A stretch of 64,000 nt of DNA from Neobacillus massiliamazoniensis. GTDB taxonomy: Bacteria; Bacillota; Bacilli; Bacillales; Cytobacillaceae. How positions within the stretch are numbered: the stretch's first letter is position 1; the number at the start of each line of letters is the position of its first letter. The stretch spans positions 1,302,001-1,366,000 of the forward strand of contig NZ_CVRB01000001.1 in NCBI RefSeq assembly GCF_001048695.1, given 5' to 3'. Below, piece after piece: positions 54,712 through 63,148 of this stretch. The position numbers and the translations under genes were made by a program. The notes beneath the pieces were generated by a model. The model was not told the DNA's origin. It saw only the letters and a program-made list of their open reading frames with translations, and did no database searches.

Positions 54712-55398
54712 ATGATAGAAATGCAAGAAGTATACAAGAAGTATCCGAATGGCGTTTCTGCCATAAACGGAATCGATGTTCGTATTGAACAAGGTGAGTT
54801 TGTCTATGTGGTTGGACCGAGCGGTGCCGGGAAATCAACCTTCATTAAAATGATGTACCGTGAGGAAGTTCCAACAACCGGCAACATACTGGTGAATGGA
54901 GTCAATCTAGCAAAATTAAAGTTAAAAAAGGTTCCTATCTACCGACGGAATCTTGGTGTTGTTTTCCAAGACTTTAAGCTTCTTCCTAAACTAACAGTCT
55001 ATGAAAATGTCGCTTTTGCCCTTGAGGTGATTGAAGCGCAACCAAAGTTTATTAAAAAGCGTGTCATGGAAGTGTTAGACCTTGTTGGGTTAAAACACAA
55101 GGCAAGAATGCTACCGACTGAGCTTTCCGGTGGTGAGCAGCAGCGTGTTTCCATTGCCCGCTCTATTGTTAATTCGCCAAAGGTCGTTATAGCGGACGAG
55201 CCTACTGGAAACCTTGACCCTGATACTTCGTGGGAAATCATGAACATTTTTGAAGAAATTAATAACCGAGGAACAACGATTGTCATGGCCACTCACAACA
55301 AAGAAATTGTAAACACTATCCAGCATCGCGTCATTGCCATCGAAGGCGGAAAGATTGTTCGTGATGAGTCTAAGGGGGAATACGGTTATGAAAACTAG
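54712..55398 (+). CDS. ftsE: Cell division ABC ATPase FtsE
   Basis: ATG 54712 (TAGGAG 8 nt upstream) fits better than 54706; 228 residues. Walker A GPSGAGKST, Q-loop VVFQDFKLLP, signature LSGGEQQR and Walker B VIADEPTGNLDP. With FtsX it controls peptidoglycan hydrolases from inside the cell. ftsX starts within the last codons of this gene. Confidence 0.95.
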   Translation: MIEMQEVYKKYPNGVSAINGIDVRIEQGEFVYVVGPSGAGKSTFIKMMYREEVPTTGNILVNGVNLAKLKLKKVPIYRRNLGVVFQDFKLLPKLTVYENVAFALEVIEAQPKFIKKRVMEVLDLVGLKHKARMLPTELSGGEQQRVSIARSIVNSPKVVIADEPTGNLDPDTSWEIMNIFEEINNRGTTIVMATHNKEIVNTIQHRVIAIEGGKIVRDESKGEYGYEN

Positions 55399-56281
55399 AA
55401 CGATCGGCCGTCACGCCCGTGAAAGCTTAAAAAGTATCAGCAGGAATGGTTGGATGACTTTTGCATCCGTTGGTGCCGTTACGGTTACCTTGATATTAGT
55501 CGGAGTCTTTTTCATTATCATGATGAATCTCAATAGGGTAGCTCAAACCATTGAGAGTGACGTAGAAATTCGTGTTCACATCGATCTTGCTGCAACTAAA
55601 GCAGACCAAGACGTACTAAAGAAAGAGATTTCTCAAATTCCAGAAGTCGAAAGTGTTAAGTTTTCATCAAAGGAACAAGAACTAAACGATTTAATCAAAA
55701 GCATGGGAGATCAAGGGAAGGCATTTAAGCTTTTTGAACAAGACAATCCCCTAAACGATGTCTTTATCGTAAAGACGAAAAATCCGACAGACACCATGAA
55801 AGTTGCCAAGAAAATTGAGAAGTTTAACTATGCAGAAAAGGTCCTCTATGGACAAGGGAAAGTTGAAAATCTATTCAAATTTATTAAGGGAGCCCAAAAC
55901 GTAGGTATTGTTTTGATTATAGGTTTATTCTTAACGGCTGTCTTTTTAATCTCCAATACTATTAAAATTACGATTGTTGCGAGAAGTAGAGAAATTGCGA
56001 TTATGAGATTAGTAGGAGCAACGAATAACTTTATTCGCTGGCCATTTTTCCTAGAAGGATTATGGCTTGGGATTATTGGATCGATTTTGCCAATCATCCT
56101 TCTTTCAATTGCTTATAGTTATACCTACGACTACCTTGCTCCAAAGCTGGCAGGGAATTTCATGCAGATTCTGCCGGTTGAACCATTTATGATTCAAGTT
56201 TCCGGTGTTTTGATTTTAATGGGTGCCTTGATCGGAGTTTGGGGCAGCGTCATGTCAGTCAGAAAGTTTTTAAAGGTTTAA
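55388..56281 (+). CDS. ftsX: Cell division ABC permease FtsX
   Basis: ATG 55388 overlaps ftsE by 11 nt (GGGGGAA upstream); 297 residues. One helix at about 20-45, a large extracellular domain (about 46-165) that should bind the hydrolase, then three C-terminal helices. The overlap indicates translational coupling with ftsE. The M23 hydrolase gene that follows is its probable target. Confidence 0.94.
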   Translation: MKTRTIGRHARESLKSISRNGWMTFASVGAVTVTLILVGVFFIIMMNLNRVAQTIESDVEIRVHIDLAATKADQDVLKKEISQIPEVESVKFSSKEQELNDLIKSMGDQGKAFKLFEQDNPLNDVFIVKTKNPTDTMKVAKKIEKFNYAEKVLYGQGKVENLFKFIKGAQNVGIVLIIGLFLTAVFLISNTIKITIVARSREIAIMRLVGATNNFIRWPFFLEGLWLGIIGSILPIILLSIAYSYTYDYLAPKLAGNFMQILPVEPFMIQVSGVLILMGALIGVWGSVMSVRKFLKV

Positions 56282-56283
56282 GC

Positions 56284-56312
56284 AAAGTTCAGGAAGGTCC
56301 TTCCTTCCTGAC
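56284..56312 (+). terminator. Hairpin after ftsX, weak terminator or attenuator
   Basis: TCAGGAAGG-TCCTT-CCTTCCTGA without a proper T-run, 100 nt before the M23 gene. Partial read-through from ftsEX seems likely. Confidence 0.5.
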
Positions 56313-56381
56313 TTCTACATACAATTACAGATTTCAATACATATGTTTTACCTTAAATTGAAAGAAAGGAGAAATCGAAAA

Positions 56382-57659
56382 TTGAAGAGGTCATTGGGAA
56401 TTTTAGCCGTTACGATCGCGGTTGGAATCGGAACATTTTTTAGCGGAGACACAGTCAAAACAGAAGCAGAATCCCTTTCAAATTTGAAGGGAAAGCAAGA
56501 TCAAATTCAAAACCAACGATCAGATGTCCAATCAAATCTTAATGATGCAAAACAAAAAATGGATGCCATTAAGGGGCAGCAAGCCAATGTTCAGAGCGAT
56601 ATGAAGAGCATTGATTTTGCTATTCAAGATACCAATGATAAAATTCAAGAAAAAACAGCGAAGGCAGAAGAAACAAAAGGGCAAATCGCAAAACTCCAAG
56701 AAGACATTAAAATCCTTCAGGACCGAATTGAAAAGCGGAATGAGCTTTTAAAGAGTCGGGTCCGTAGCTACCAGAATACCGGAGGCGCGGTTAATTATCT
56801 GGATGTGCTGATGGGATCTTCTAGCTTTGGTGATTTCATTGATCGAGCAAATGCAGTAGCCATCATTATGCAGGCTGATCAGGATATCCTAAAGCAACAA
56901 GAAGCGGATAAAAAGGAATTGTCAGACAAACAATCAAAAGTAGAGAAAGAACTTGCCAGCCTTCAATCCACTCTTAATGATTTAAATTCAATGACTCAGA
57001 AATTGAATTCTCAACGGGCAGAGAAGGATAAACTTTTAGCATCGTTACAACAGCAAGAAAACCATGTACAAGAAGGTATGCTTGGAATGGAAGAGCAGCA
57101 ACAAATTCTTGCTGACCAGGAAGCAGCAGTTAAAAAGGCGATTCAATTGGAGCAAGAGCGCCAAGCTGCCGCAGCGAAAGAAGCCGCAGCAGCAAAAGAA
57201 GCCGCTGCAAAAGGTTCCACTAATGGGCCGACTCTGCCAGTTTCAAATGGAGCCTGGACAAGACCGGCATCTGGCATCATTACCTCCCCCTTCGGCGCAC
57301 GCAGTGGCGTTGGAGTTGGTGACTTTCACTACGGTATCGATATTGCAAATAAAGGGGACAATGTCCCAATCGTTGCTGCAGCAGATGGAGTCGTTATTAC
57401 CGCAAAATATTCAAACAGCTATGGTAACTTTGTCATGATGACCCATTCAATTAATGGGCAAACCTATACCACAGTATACGCACATCAGTCGAAATTACTG
57501 GTTAGTTCCGGACAGGTTGTTAAGAAAGGTCAGCAAATTGGCGTTATGGGCAGCACTGGTGACTCAACCGGCCAGCATTTGCACTTTGAAATCCACTTAG
57601 GCGAGTGGAAAGGTAATACAGTGAATGCGATTGACCCGCAAAAGGTCATTCCTTTTTAA
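56382..57659 (+). CDS. Secreted coiled-coil M23 peptidase (FtsEX-linked murein hydrolase)
   Basis: TTG 56382 with AGAAAGGAG about 10 nt upstream; 425 residues. Signal peptide to about residue 28, a long coiled coil (about 30-270) like those of EnvC, PcsB and CwlO, an Ala/Lys-rich hinge, and a LytM/M23 domain (about 305-425) with the zinc ligands HYGIDIAN and HLHFEIH, so it should be an active endopeptidase. In B. subtilis FtsEX acts through CwlO encoded elsewhere; here the likely partner is adjacent. Confidence 0.9.
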   Translation: MKRSLGILAVTIAVGIGTFFSGDTVKTEAESLSNLKGKQDQIQNQRSDVQSNLNDAKQKMDAIKGQQANVQSDMKSIDFAIQDTNDKIQEKTAKAEETKGQIAKLQEDIKILQDRIEKRNELLKSRVRSYQNTGGAVNYLDVLMGSSSFGDFIDRANAVAIIMQADQDILKQQEADKKELSDKQSKVEKELASLQSTLNDLNSMTQKLNSQRAEKDKLLASLQQQENHVQEGMLGMEEQQQILADQEAAVKKAIQLEQERQAAAAKEAAAAKEAAAKGSTNGPTLPVSNGAWTRPASGIITSPFGARSGVGVGDFHYGIDIANKGDNVPIVAAADGVVITAKYSNSYGNFVMMTHSINGQTYTTVYAHQSKLLVSSGQVVKKGQQIGVMGSTGDSTGQHLHFEIHLGEWKGNTVNAIDPQKVIPF

Positions 57660-57691
57660 AAGGGAGGAAGCTTAGCTTCTTCCTTTTTTTT
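57660..57691 (+). terminator. Terminator of the M23 peptidase gene
   Basis: AGGGAGGAAGC-TTA-GCTTCTTCCTTTTTTTTT, directly after the stop. Confidence 0.88.
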
Positions 57692-57810
57692 TGTCCATTT
57701 TTTATCAAGAGGATATTGGTATCATAACTCGTCCATTCCTTACATATATGTTACTAATCGTGATGTTGTTTTCTTCGCAAACGTAAACTACGAATTTGAG
57801 GTGGATGGGG

Positions 57811-59244
57811 ATGAATCGCAAATGGATTATCCTTTTAATGACGGGGTCGCTTCTAACAGGGGCAGGAGGTACATATGCCGGTATGAAGTGGATAGGGGGT
57901 ACGGACCAAAAATCTGCCCCGAAGCAAGCAAATCAAATCAATTTGAAAACAGGAAATCTTGAAAAAGTTGATCAAGCCTATGACTTAATTTTAAATCGAT
58001 ACGTGGAAAAAGTTGACAAACAAAAGCTGGTTGAGGGTGCAATTCAAGGAATGTTGGCTGTATTAAAGGATCCCTACTCCGTTTACATGGATAAAGAAAC
58101 GAGCGACCAATTCAACCAAGTATTAGATTCATCATTTGAAGGAATTGGTGCAGAGGTTGGCATGGTGGATGGAAAAATTGTCATTATATCTCCTTTCAAA
58201 AATTCGCCTGCTGAAAAAGCAGGGCTAAAGCCCAATGATCAAATTTTAAAAGTAGATGGTGTTAGTGTCGAGGGACTAGACCTTAATAAAGCAACCTCGA
58301 AAATTCGCGGGAAAAAAGGAACCATGGTTCAACTGGAAATTGCACGAAAGGGTTTAACTGTACCGCTTACCGTTGACGTAAAACGTGGTGAAATCCCTCT
58401 CGAAACCGTTCATAGCTCTATTAAGAATTACAATGAAAAAAAGATTGGTTATATCGAAATCAGTTCCTTCTCAGCCAACACGGCAAATGACTTCAAAAAA
58501 CAATTAAGCTCGTTGGAAGGTCAGCATGTTAAAGGGTTAATTCTTGATGTGCGCGGGAACCCAGGAGGATTTTTATCGAGCGTCCAAGATATATTAAAAG
58601 AGCTTGTTCCTAAAGATAAGCCCATTGTTCAGATTGAGCAGCGAAATGGGGAAAAAACGCGTTATTTCTCCACTCTATCCAAGAAGAAGGATTACCCGGT
58701 AGTGGTCTTAGTTAATAAAGGTAGTGCTTCCGCCTCTGAAATTTTAGCTGGTGCACTGCAAGAAGCTGATGGTTATAAGCTCGTTGGAGAAACAACGTTT
58801 GGAAAGGGAACTGTTCAACAGGCAGTAGAAATGGGAGATGGCAGCAATATTAAATTGACGTTATATAAATGGTTAACTCCAGACGGCCACTGGATTCATA
58901 AGAATGGAATCAAGCCGGATGTAGCCATCAAGCAGCCGAAAATTTTCGATTCACATCCGCTTCAAATCGAAACGCCTTTACAGGTGGATATGAACAACGA
59001 GCAAATCAAAAATGCGCAAGAAATATTAGACGGCTTAGGGTTAGCCCCGGGAAGAACGGACGGCTACTTTAGCTCCGAAACGATGCGCGCGGTAAAAGGA
59101 TTTCAACAGCAGAATGGCCTACAGTCGACCGGACAAATCGATTCAAAAACTGCAGCCAAGCTTGAAGAAAGTGCCATCAAGGAAATGAAAAAAGAAAAAA
59201 ATGATCTCCAGCTGCAAACGGCACTGAAGCTAGTTGCAAATTAA
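57811..59244 (+). CDS. ctpB: Carboxy-terminal processing protease CtpB (S41)
   Basis: ATG 57811 with GAGGTGG 6 nt upstream; 477 residues. Signal or anchor helix (about 5-28), PDZ domain (about 85-165: GIGAEVGMVDGK, SPAEKAGLKPND), S41 protease core with the Ser in NKGSASASEI (about 305-309) and Lys in TFGKGTVQ (about 333). A peptidoglycan-binding domain lies at the C-terminus (about 400-462). In B. subtilis CtpB cuts SpoIVFA to time SigK activation in sporulation, which supports a spore-forming host. Confidence 0.93.
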   Translation: MNRKWIILLMTGSLLTGAGGTYAGMKWIGGTDQKSAPKQANQINLKTGNLEKVDQAYDLILNRYVEKVDKQKLVEGAIQGMLAVLKDPYSVYMDKETSDQFNQVLDSSFEGIGAEVGMVDGKIVIISPFKNSPAEKAGLKPNDQILKVDGVSVEGLDLNKATSKIRGKKGTMVQLEIARKGLTVPLTVDVKRGEIPLETVHSSIKNYNEKKIGYIEISSFSANTANDFKKQLSSLEGQHVKGLILDVRGNPGGFLSSVQDILKELVPKDKPIVQIEQRNGEKTRYFSTLSKKKDYPVVVLVNKGSASASEILAGALQEADGYKLVGETTFGKGTVQQAVEMGDGSNIKLTLYKWLTPDGHWIHKNGIKPDVAIKQPKIFDSHPLQIETPLQVDMNNEQIKNAQEILDGLGLAPGRTDGYFSSETMRAVKGFQQQNGLQSTGQIDSKTAAKLEESAIKEMKKEKNDLQLQTALKLVAN

Positions 59245-59246
59245 TT

Positions 59247-59354
59247 AGAGGATGTCCCAAAGGGTCTGATCTCTCCTCAACCTGCCAATTTATAGCTAAT
59301 TATAGCGATGAATTGCAGGTTGAGGAATCTGACACTTTGTTAGGGACATCCTCT
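59247..59354. repeat. Long inverted repeat after ctpB (terminator or MITE-like)
   Basis: AGAGGATGTCCC pairs with GGGACATCCTCT at the ends; inside, CTCAACCTGC pairs with GCAGGTTGAG. About 108 nt fold into one long interrupted hairpin ending in ATTTTA. It could end ctpB transcription and also looks like a small palindromic mobile element. The next 267 nt up to minJ hold no gene. Confidence 0.7.
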
Positions 59355-59621
59355 ATTTTAATTTAGGGGAATATGGAGGATTATGGGGAAGTATTGTTCA
59401 TTTCCACGGAAATAGTTGTCAGGTTTACGAGAAAATTGGTGAAATTTGCAGAATGACAGTTGATTACAGCGAAAATACTTTTTCGTAACAAAAAAATAAA
59501 TAATAGTAACCTATTTTTATTTTTTTGAACAAACTTGCCATACTATTTATGGCACCAATTTGGTAAAATAATCTTTAAGAGATTTTAAAGAAACTATTTT
59601 TATAGAGGCAGGTGATAGGAA

Positions 59622-60815
59622 TTGCTACAAGTATGGCTTGTTGAGCTATTAAAAGGGACAGGCAGGTTATTTCTAAATCCTGTTTTATACTATGTCGTTT
59701 TCATGGCAGCCTTTTTAGGAGTTATGCGAGTAAAGCGGGAGCGGAAAAATTTTCATATTCGGGTACAGGATGCCTATTTCGAGCTTCGACAGTTATTTCC
59801 ACTTGGAATTCTTCTTGGGATTATACTTTCCATCTTAGTCGTTGCGGCAGGAATTACTGTTCCATTAGCGATAATTGTTCTAATTGCAGTCTTCACGTTC
59901 GTTTTAACGTTAACGACAAATATTCGGATGGTGTCGCCGGCTTATACGGTTGGAGCAAGCTTTTTTGCTTTAATTATTTTGGCGGAAAACAATAGGTCCA
60001 TTCCACTTTTTTCGAAAGCATATCAATCAATAGGTGAAAAAGTCTATCCTTCGATAGTGGTCGTCCTTGCTCTTTTATTGATTGCTGAAGGTATTCTGAT
60101 TTATAAAAATGGAAGTAAAGCTACCTCTCCTAAGCTCGTAAAAAGCAGGCGTGGCCAAAGTGTCGGTGTCCATGAAGTGAAGCGGATTTGGATGCTGCCA
60201 CTGTTTCTATTGATTCCAGGTAACACTCTCCATCTACCGTTTGATTGGTGGCCGGTATTTCATATTGGAGCGGAACAATACTCACTTATACTTGTGCCGT
60301 TTGCGATTGGTTTTCAACAGAAAATTCAAGGGCTACTGCCACAAGAGGCCGTGCAATTACACGGGAAGCGTGTCATGATTCTCGGTGTTTTCATCGCGAT
60401 TCTTTCAGTTATCGGATATTGGTACCCGCTTCTTTCCATTATTGCAGCAGCTTTTGCCTTAATTGGAAGGGAAGCCATTGCATTAGTTCAGCGGATGCGG
60501 GATGAAAGTAAGCCATTTTATTTTTCGAAACAGAATAATGGACTGATGATAATCGGCATCATCCCCGGTTCTCCAGCAGATATAATGGAACTAAAAGTGG
60601 GAGAATTGATTTCAAAAGCAAATGGTGTGGCGGTACGCGATGAAGAATCCTTCTATGAGGGCTTACAAAAAAACCGTGCCCATTGTAAGCTAGAGGTTTT
60701 TGATACAAAAGGGGAAGTCCGCTTCGTCCAACGTGCCCTATACGAAGGCGATCACTACGAACTCGGCATCCTCTTTGTCCAAGATGAACGGAAATTTGAT
60801 GAGAAAATAGGGTAA
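59622..60815 (+). CDS. minJ: Division-site topology protein MinJ (PDZ membrane protein)
   Basis: TTG start with AGGTGA about 6 nt upstream; 397 residues. About eight transmembrane segments in the first 290 residues, and a C-terminal PDZ domain (about 305-385: IGIIPGSPADIMELKVGE). In B. subtilis MinJ links DivIVA to MinD at poles and septa. The position downstream of ctpB is conserved. Confidence 0.88.
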   Translation: MLQVWLVELLKGTGRLFLNPVLYYVVFMAAFLGVMRVKRERKNFHIRVQDAYFELRQLFPLGILLGIILSILVVAAGITVPLAIIVLIAVFTFVLTLTTNIRMVSPAYTVGASFFALIILAENNRSIPLFSKAYQSIGEKVYPSIVVVLALLLIAEGILIYKNGSKATSPKLVKSRRGQSVGVHEVKRIWMLPLFLLIPGNTLHLPFDWWPVFHIGAEQYSLILVPFAIGFQQKIQGLLPQEAVQLHGKRVMILGVFIAILSVIGYWYPLLSIIAAAFALIGREAIALVQRMRDESKPFYFSKQNNGLMIIGIIPGSPADIMELKVGELISKANGVAVRDEESFYEGLQKNRAHCKLEVFDTKGEVRFVQRALYEGDHYELGILFVQDERKFDEKIG

Positions 60816-60892
60816 TATAATTTTTCATTAACTTCCGGAATGAGTTCATAATTTTAAGGAATATATTTTCATAGTTTAAGGAAAAATTATTT

Positions 60893-60922
60893 ATCCCTCG
60901 ACAGATGTCGAGGGGTTTTTTC
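60893..60922 (+). terminator. Terminator after minJ
   Basis: CCCTCGAC-AGAT-GTCGAGGGG followed by T6. Confidence 0.88.
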
Positions 60923-61087
60923 TATTAAAAACGGCTGCTTTTGGTTGGTTGATATTTATTACTTTGGTTGGGGATTTCACTATTTTTAGGAGATATAATA
61001 AGGACAAGAAAATTTTGAAAGAGGTTTGATTATTAACAAAATATAAATAGGGTTACCATTTTATATAAGATGATTGGAGGAATTGGT

Positions 61088-61798
61088 ATGAAAAAATTTA
61101 TAGTTGAAGATGAGTTTTGGGATGTCTTTCCTGAAGCAAAAATAGGCGTAGTCATTTGTGAAAATATAGATAACTCGATAGGAGATGTGGAAAAGTTTAA
61201 AGAACTCCTGCTGCAAGCTGAGAACAAAACTCAAACCTATTTAAATAAAGAGGAGTTTAGCAGCAATTATGTAATTCAAATTTGGAGAGATGCCTATAAA
61301 AAATTTAAAACTAAGAAAGGTGCTAGGTCATCAATTGAATCATTATTAAAAAGGGTGCACAATGGTAATCATATTGGAAATATAAACCCTTTGGTAGATA
61401 TCTATAATTCAATTTCTCTTAGTTATGGATTTCCATGTGGTGGAGAAGATATAGATAAATTTACAGGGGATGTTAGATTAACAAAGGCAAAAGGGAATGA
61501 AGAATTTATTGCGCTAGGAAGCGATGAAAATAATCCACCTTATGAAGGAGAAATAGTATACAAGGATGATGATGGAGCAATATGTAGATGCTTCAATTGG
61601 AGAGAGTCAGTTAGAACCATGCTTACTGAAAATACAAAGAATGCATTCCTATGTATTGAACTTATTGATGAGAGTAGAAACGAAGAATTTGAAAAGGCAT
61701 TAAACGAATTATCAGATTTGGTAAATAATAATCTTGGTGGAAAAAGCAAGATACAAATATTAAATAAGATACACAAAGAGATTTTAATAACTGAGTAA
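61088..61798 (+). CDS. B3/B4 tRNA-binding-domain protein
   Basis: ATG 61088 with GGAGG 8 nt upstream; 236 residues. The pattern around WRDAYKKF, SSIESLLKRV and LVDIYNSISLSYGFPCGGED, followed by FIALGSDENNPPYEGEIVY, is that of the stand-alone B3/B4 family related to the editing domain of phenylalanyl-tRNA synthetase beta. A role in trans-editing is possible but not shown. No operon partner. Confidence 0.78.
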   Translation: MKKFIVEDEFWDVFPEAKIGVVICENIDNSIGDVEKFKELLLQAENKTQTYLNKEEFSSNYVIQIWRDAYKKFKTKKGARSSIESLLKRVHNGNHIGNINPLVDIYNSISLSYGFPCGGEDIDKFTGDVRLTKAKGNEEFIALGSDENNPPYEGEIVYKDDDGAICRCFNWRESVRTMLTENTKNAFLCIELIDESRNEEFEKALNELSDLVNNNLGGKSKIQILNKIHKEILITE

Positions 61799-62152
61799 AT
61801 AGAATCCAGCATAAGTAGCGTAGGCGTTTATATAAACAATTTCCAGAGTAGTCACATGAGTTATTGTAAAGGGGTATTTAATAAAAATCCTAAGTAAAAA
61901 GTCTACATTACACCCGTTACGGAGAACCATACCACAAGTGATAGTAGAGCGGAAAATTGATATTAATTAATGATGTTGAGAACATACTTAAAAAGACGAG
62001 GTTAATTAAAAACCTCGTCTTTTTAAGTTAAAATTATTATGATTTAAATTGATTAAAAATATTGAGCAGTAAAATGTTCCAAATTAACCACAATAGATTG
62101 TAGAATCTGGAGATATAGAATATTGTTTACCGATATTTCTGTTTCGACCTTT
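61799..62152. other. Convergent intergenic region with terminator
   Basis: AAAAAGACGAGGTT-AATTAA-AAACCTCGTCTTTTT (61991-62026) is a symmetric terminator for both neighbours. I see no other feature in these 354 nt. Confidence 0.7.
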
Positions 62153-63142
62153 TTATATCAATTCAATCTTTTGTCCAATCCCTAATTGGACTGCATTTTT
62201 AAATATCCTGCAAGCGGTCATGTTGTCTTGAATAGACATTCCTGTAGAGTCAAATATAGTGATCTCTTCATTATTTTCACGGCCGACTTTGGTACCTAAC
62301 AAAATCTCGCCAATTTCTGCATGTATGTCTTTTTCAGTGATTATCCCTTCTTTTATAGGATTTTGCGTCTCACCGCGAAGCACACACTGTTGTATATTAT
62401 CTACGACTATTTTAGCACGGGAGAAAATTTTCGGATCAAGCTCCTGCTTCCCTTCCATATCGGCACCAATGGCTATTATATGGGTACCGGGGCTGACCCA
62501 TTCGTCCTGGACAATAGGATTTTTACCAGGCGTTGCGGTGACAATAACGTCCGTTCCCTCTACAGCTGCCTTTGGTTCATCGCATAGGAGTACCTGAATC
62601 CCAAGCATGGATTCTATCTCTTGTTTATATTTTAACTGTTGCTTACGGACAGGACTCCAAACCTTTACCATTTCAAGGGGCAAAATCTCTTTTAGTGCTA
62701 TTACCTGCATTCTAGCTTGATTTCCTGCACCAATCACCCCAACAGTCTTGGAATTTTTTCTTGCCAGTACCTTGGCAGAAACACCACCTGCAGCACCTGT
62801 CCGATATCCTGTAATCAAGCTGCCATCCATCATACATACCGGGTAGCCATTTTTTCCATCATATAAAGTGATGGTTGCAAGAAGTGTTGGTAAATGATAG
62901 CGCTCGGGGTTATCCCAATATCCCACTGCTGTTTTCACTGCAATTATCTCTGTGGACTTTGAATACCCCATTTTTAAATCCATTTCCCCATTATATTCCG
63001 GCACCTCAATCGAAACAATGGGCGGCTGAATGGCCATTTTTCTATTAAAGTCTTTATACGCTTCTTCGACTGCAACAATGGTATCTGGCATATTCAAAAG
63101 TTGCTTTACTTCTCTCTGATTAAGTAACAATGTTTTCATCAT
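62153..63142 (-). CDS. Ornithine cyclodeaminase / mu-crystallin family enzyme
   Basis: 329 residues. N-terminal substrate domain with KTAVGYWDNPERYHLPT, and a Rossmann domain with GVIGAGNQARMQ (about 133-144), VWSPVRKQ and VTATPGKNPIV. Family members are NAD(P)-dependent ornithine cyclodeaminases, alanine dehydrogenases or ketimine reductases; the substrate cannot be read from sequence. The gene starts 6 nt after the stop of the aminotransferase gene, so the two form an operon and may act on the same amino acid. Confidence 0.85.
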   Translation of the reverse strand: MMKTLLLNQREVKQLLNMPDTIVAVEEAYKDFNRKMAIQPPIVSIEVPEYNGEMDLKMGYSKSTEIIAVKTAVGYWDNPERYHLPTLLATITLYDGKNGYPVCMMDGSLITGYRTGAAGGVSAKVLARKNSKTVGVIGAGNQARMQVIALKEILPLEMVKVWSPVRKQQLKYKQEIESMLGIQVLLCDEPKAAVEGTDVIVTATPGKNPIVQDEWVSPGTHIIAIGADMEGKQELDPKIFSRAKIVVDNIQQCVLRGETQNPIKEGIITEKDIHAEIGEILLGTKVGRENNEEITIFDSTGMSIQDNMTACRIFKNAVQLGIGQKIELI

Positions 63143-63148
63143 GATGTC

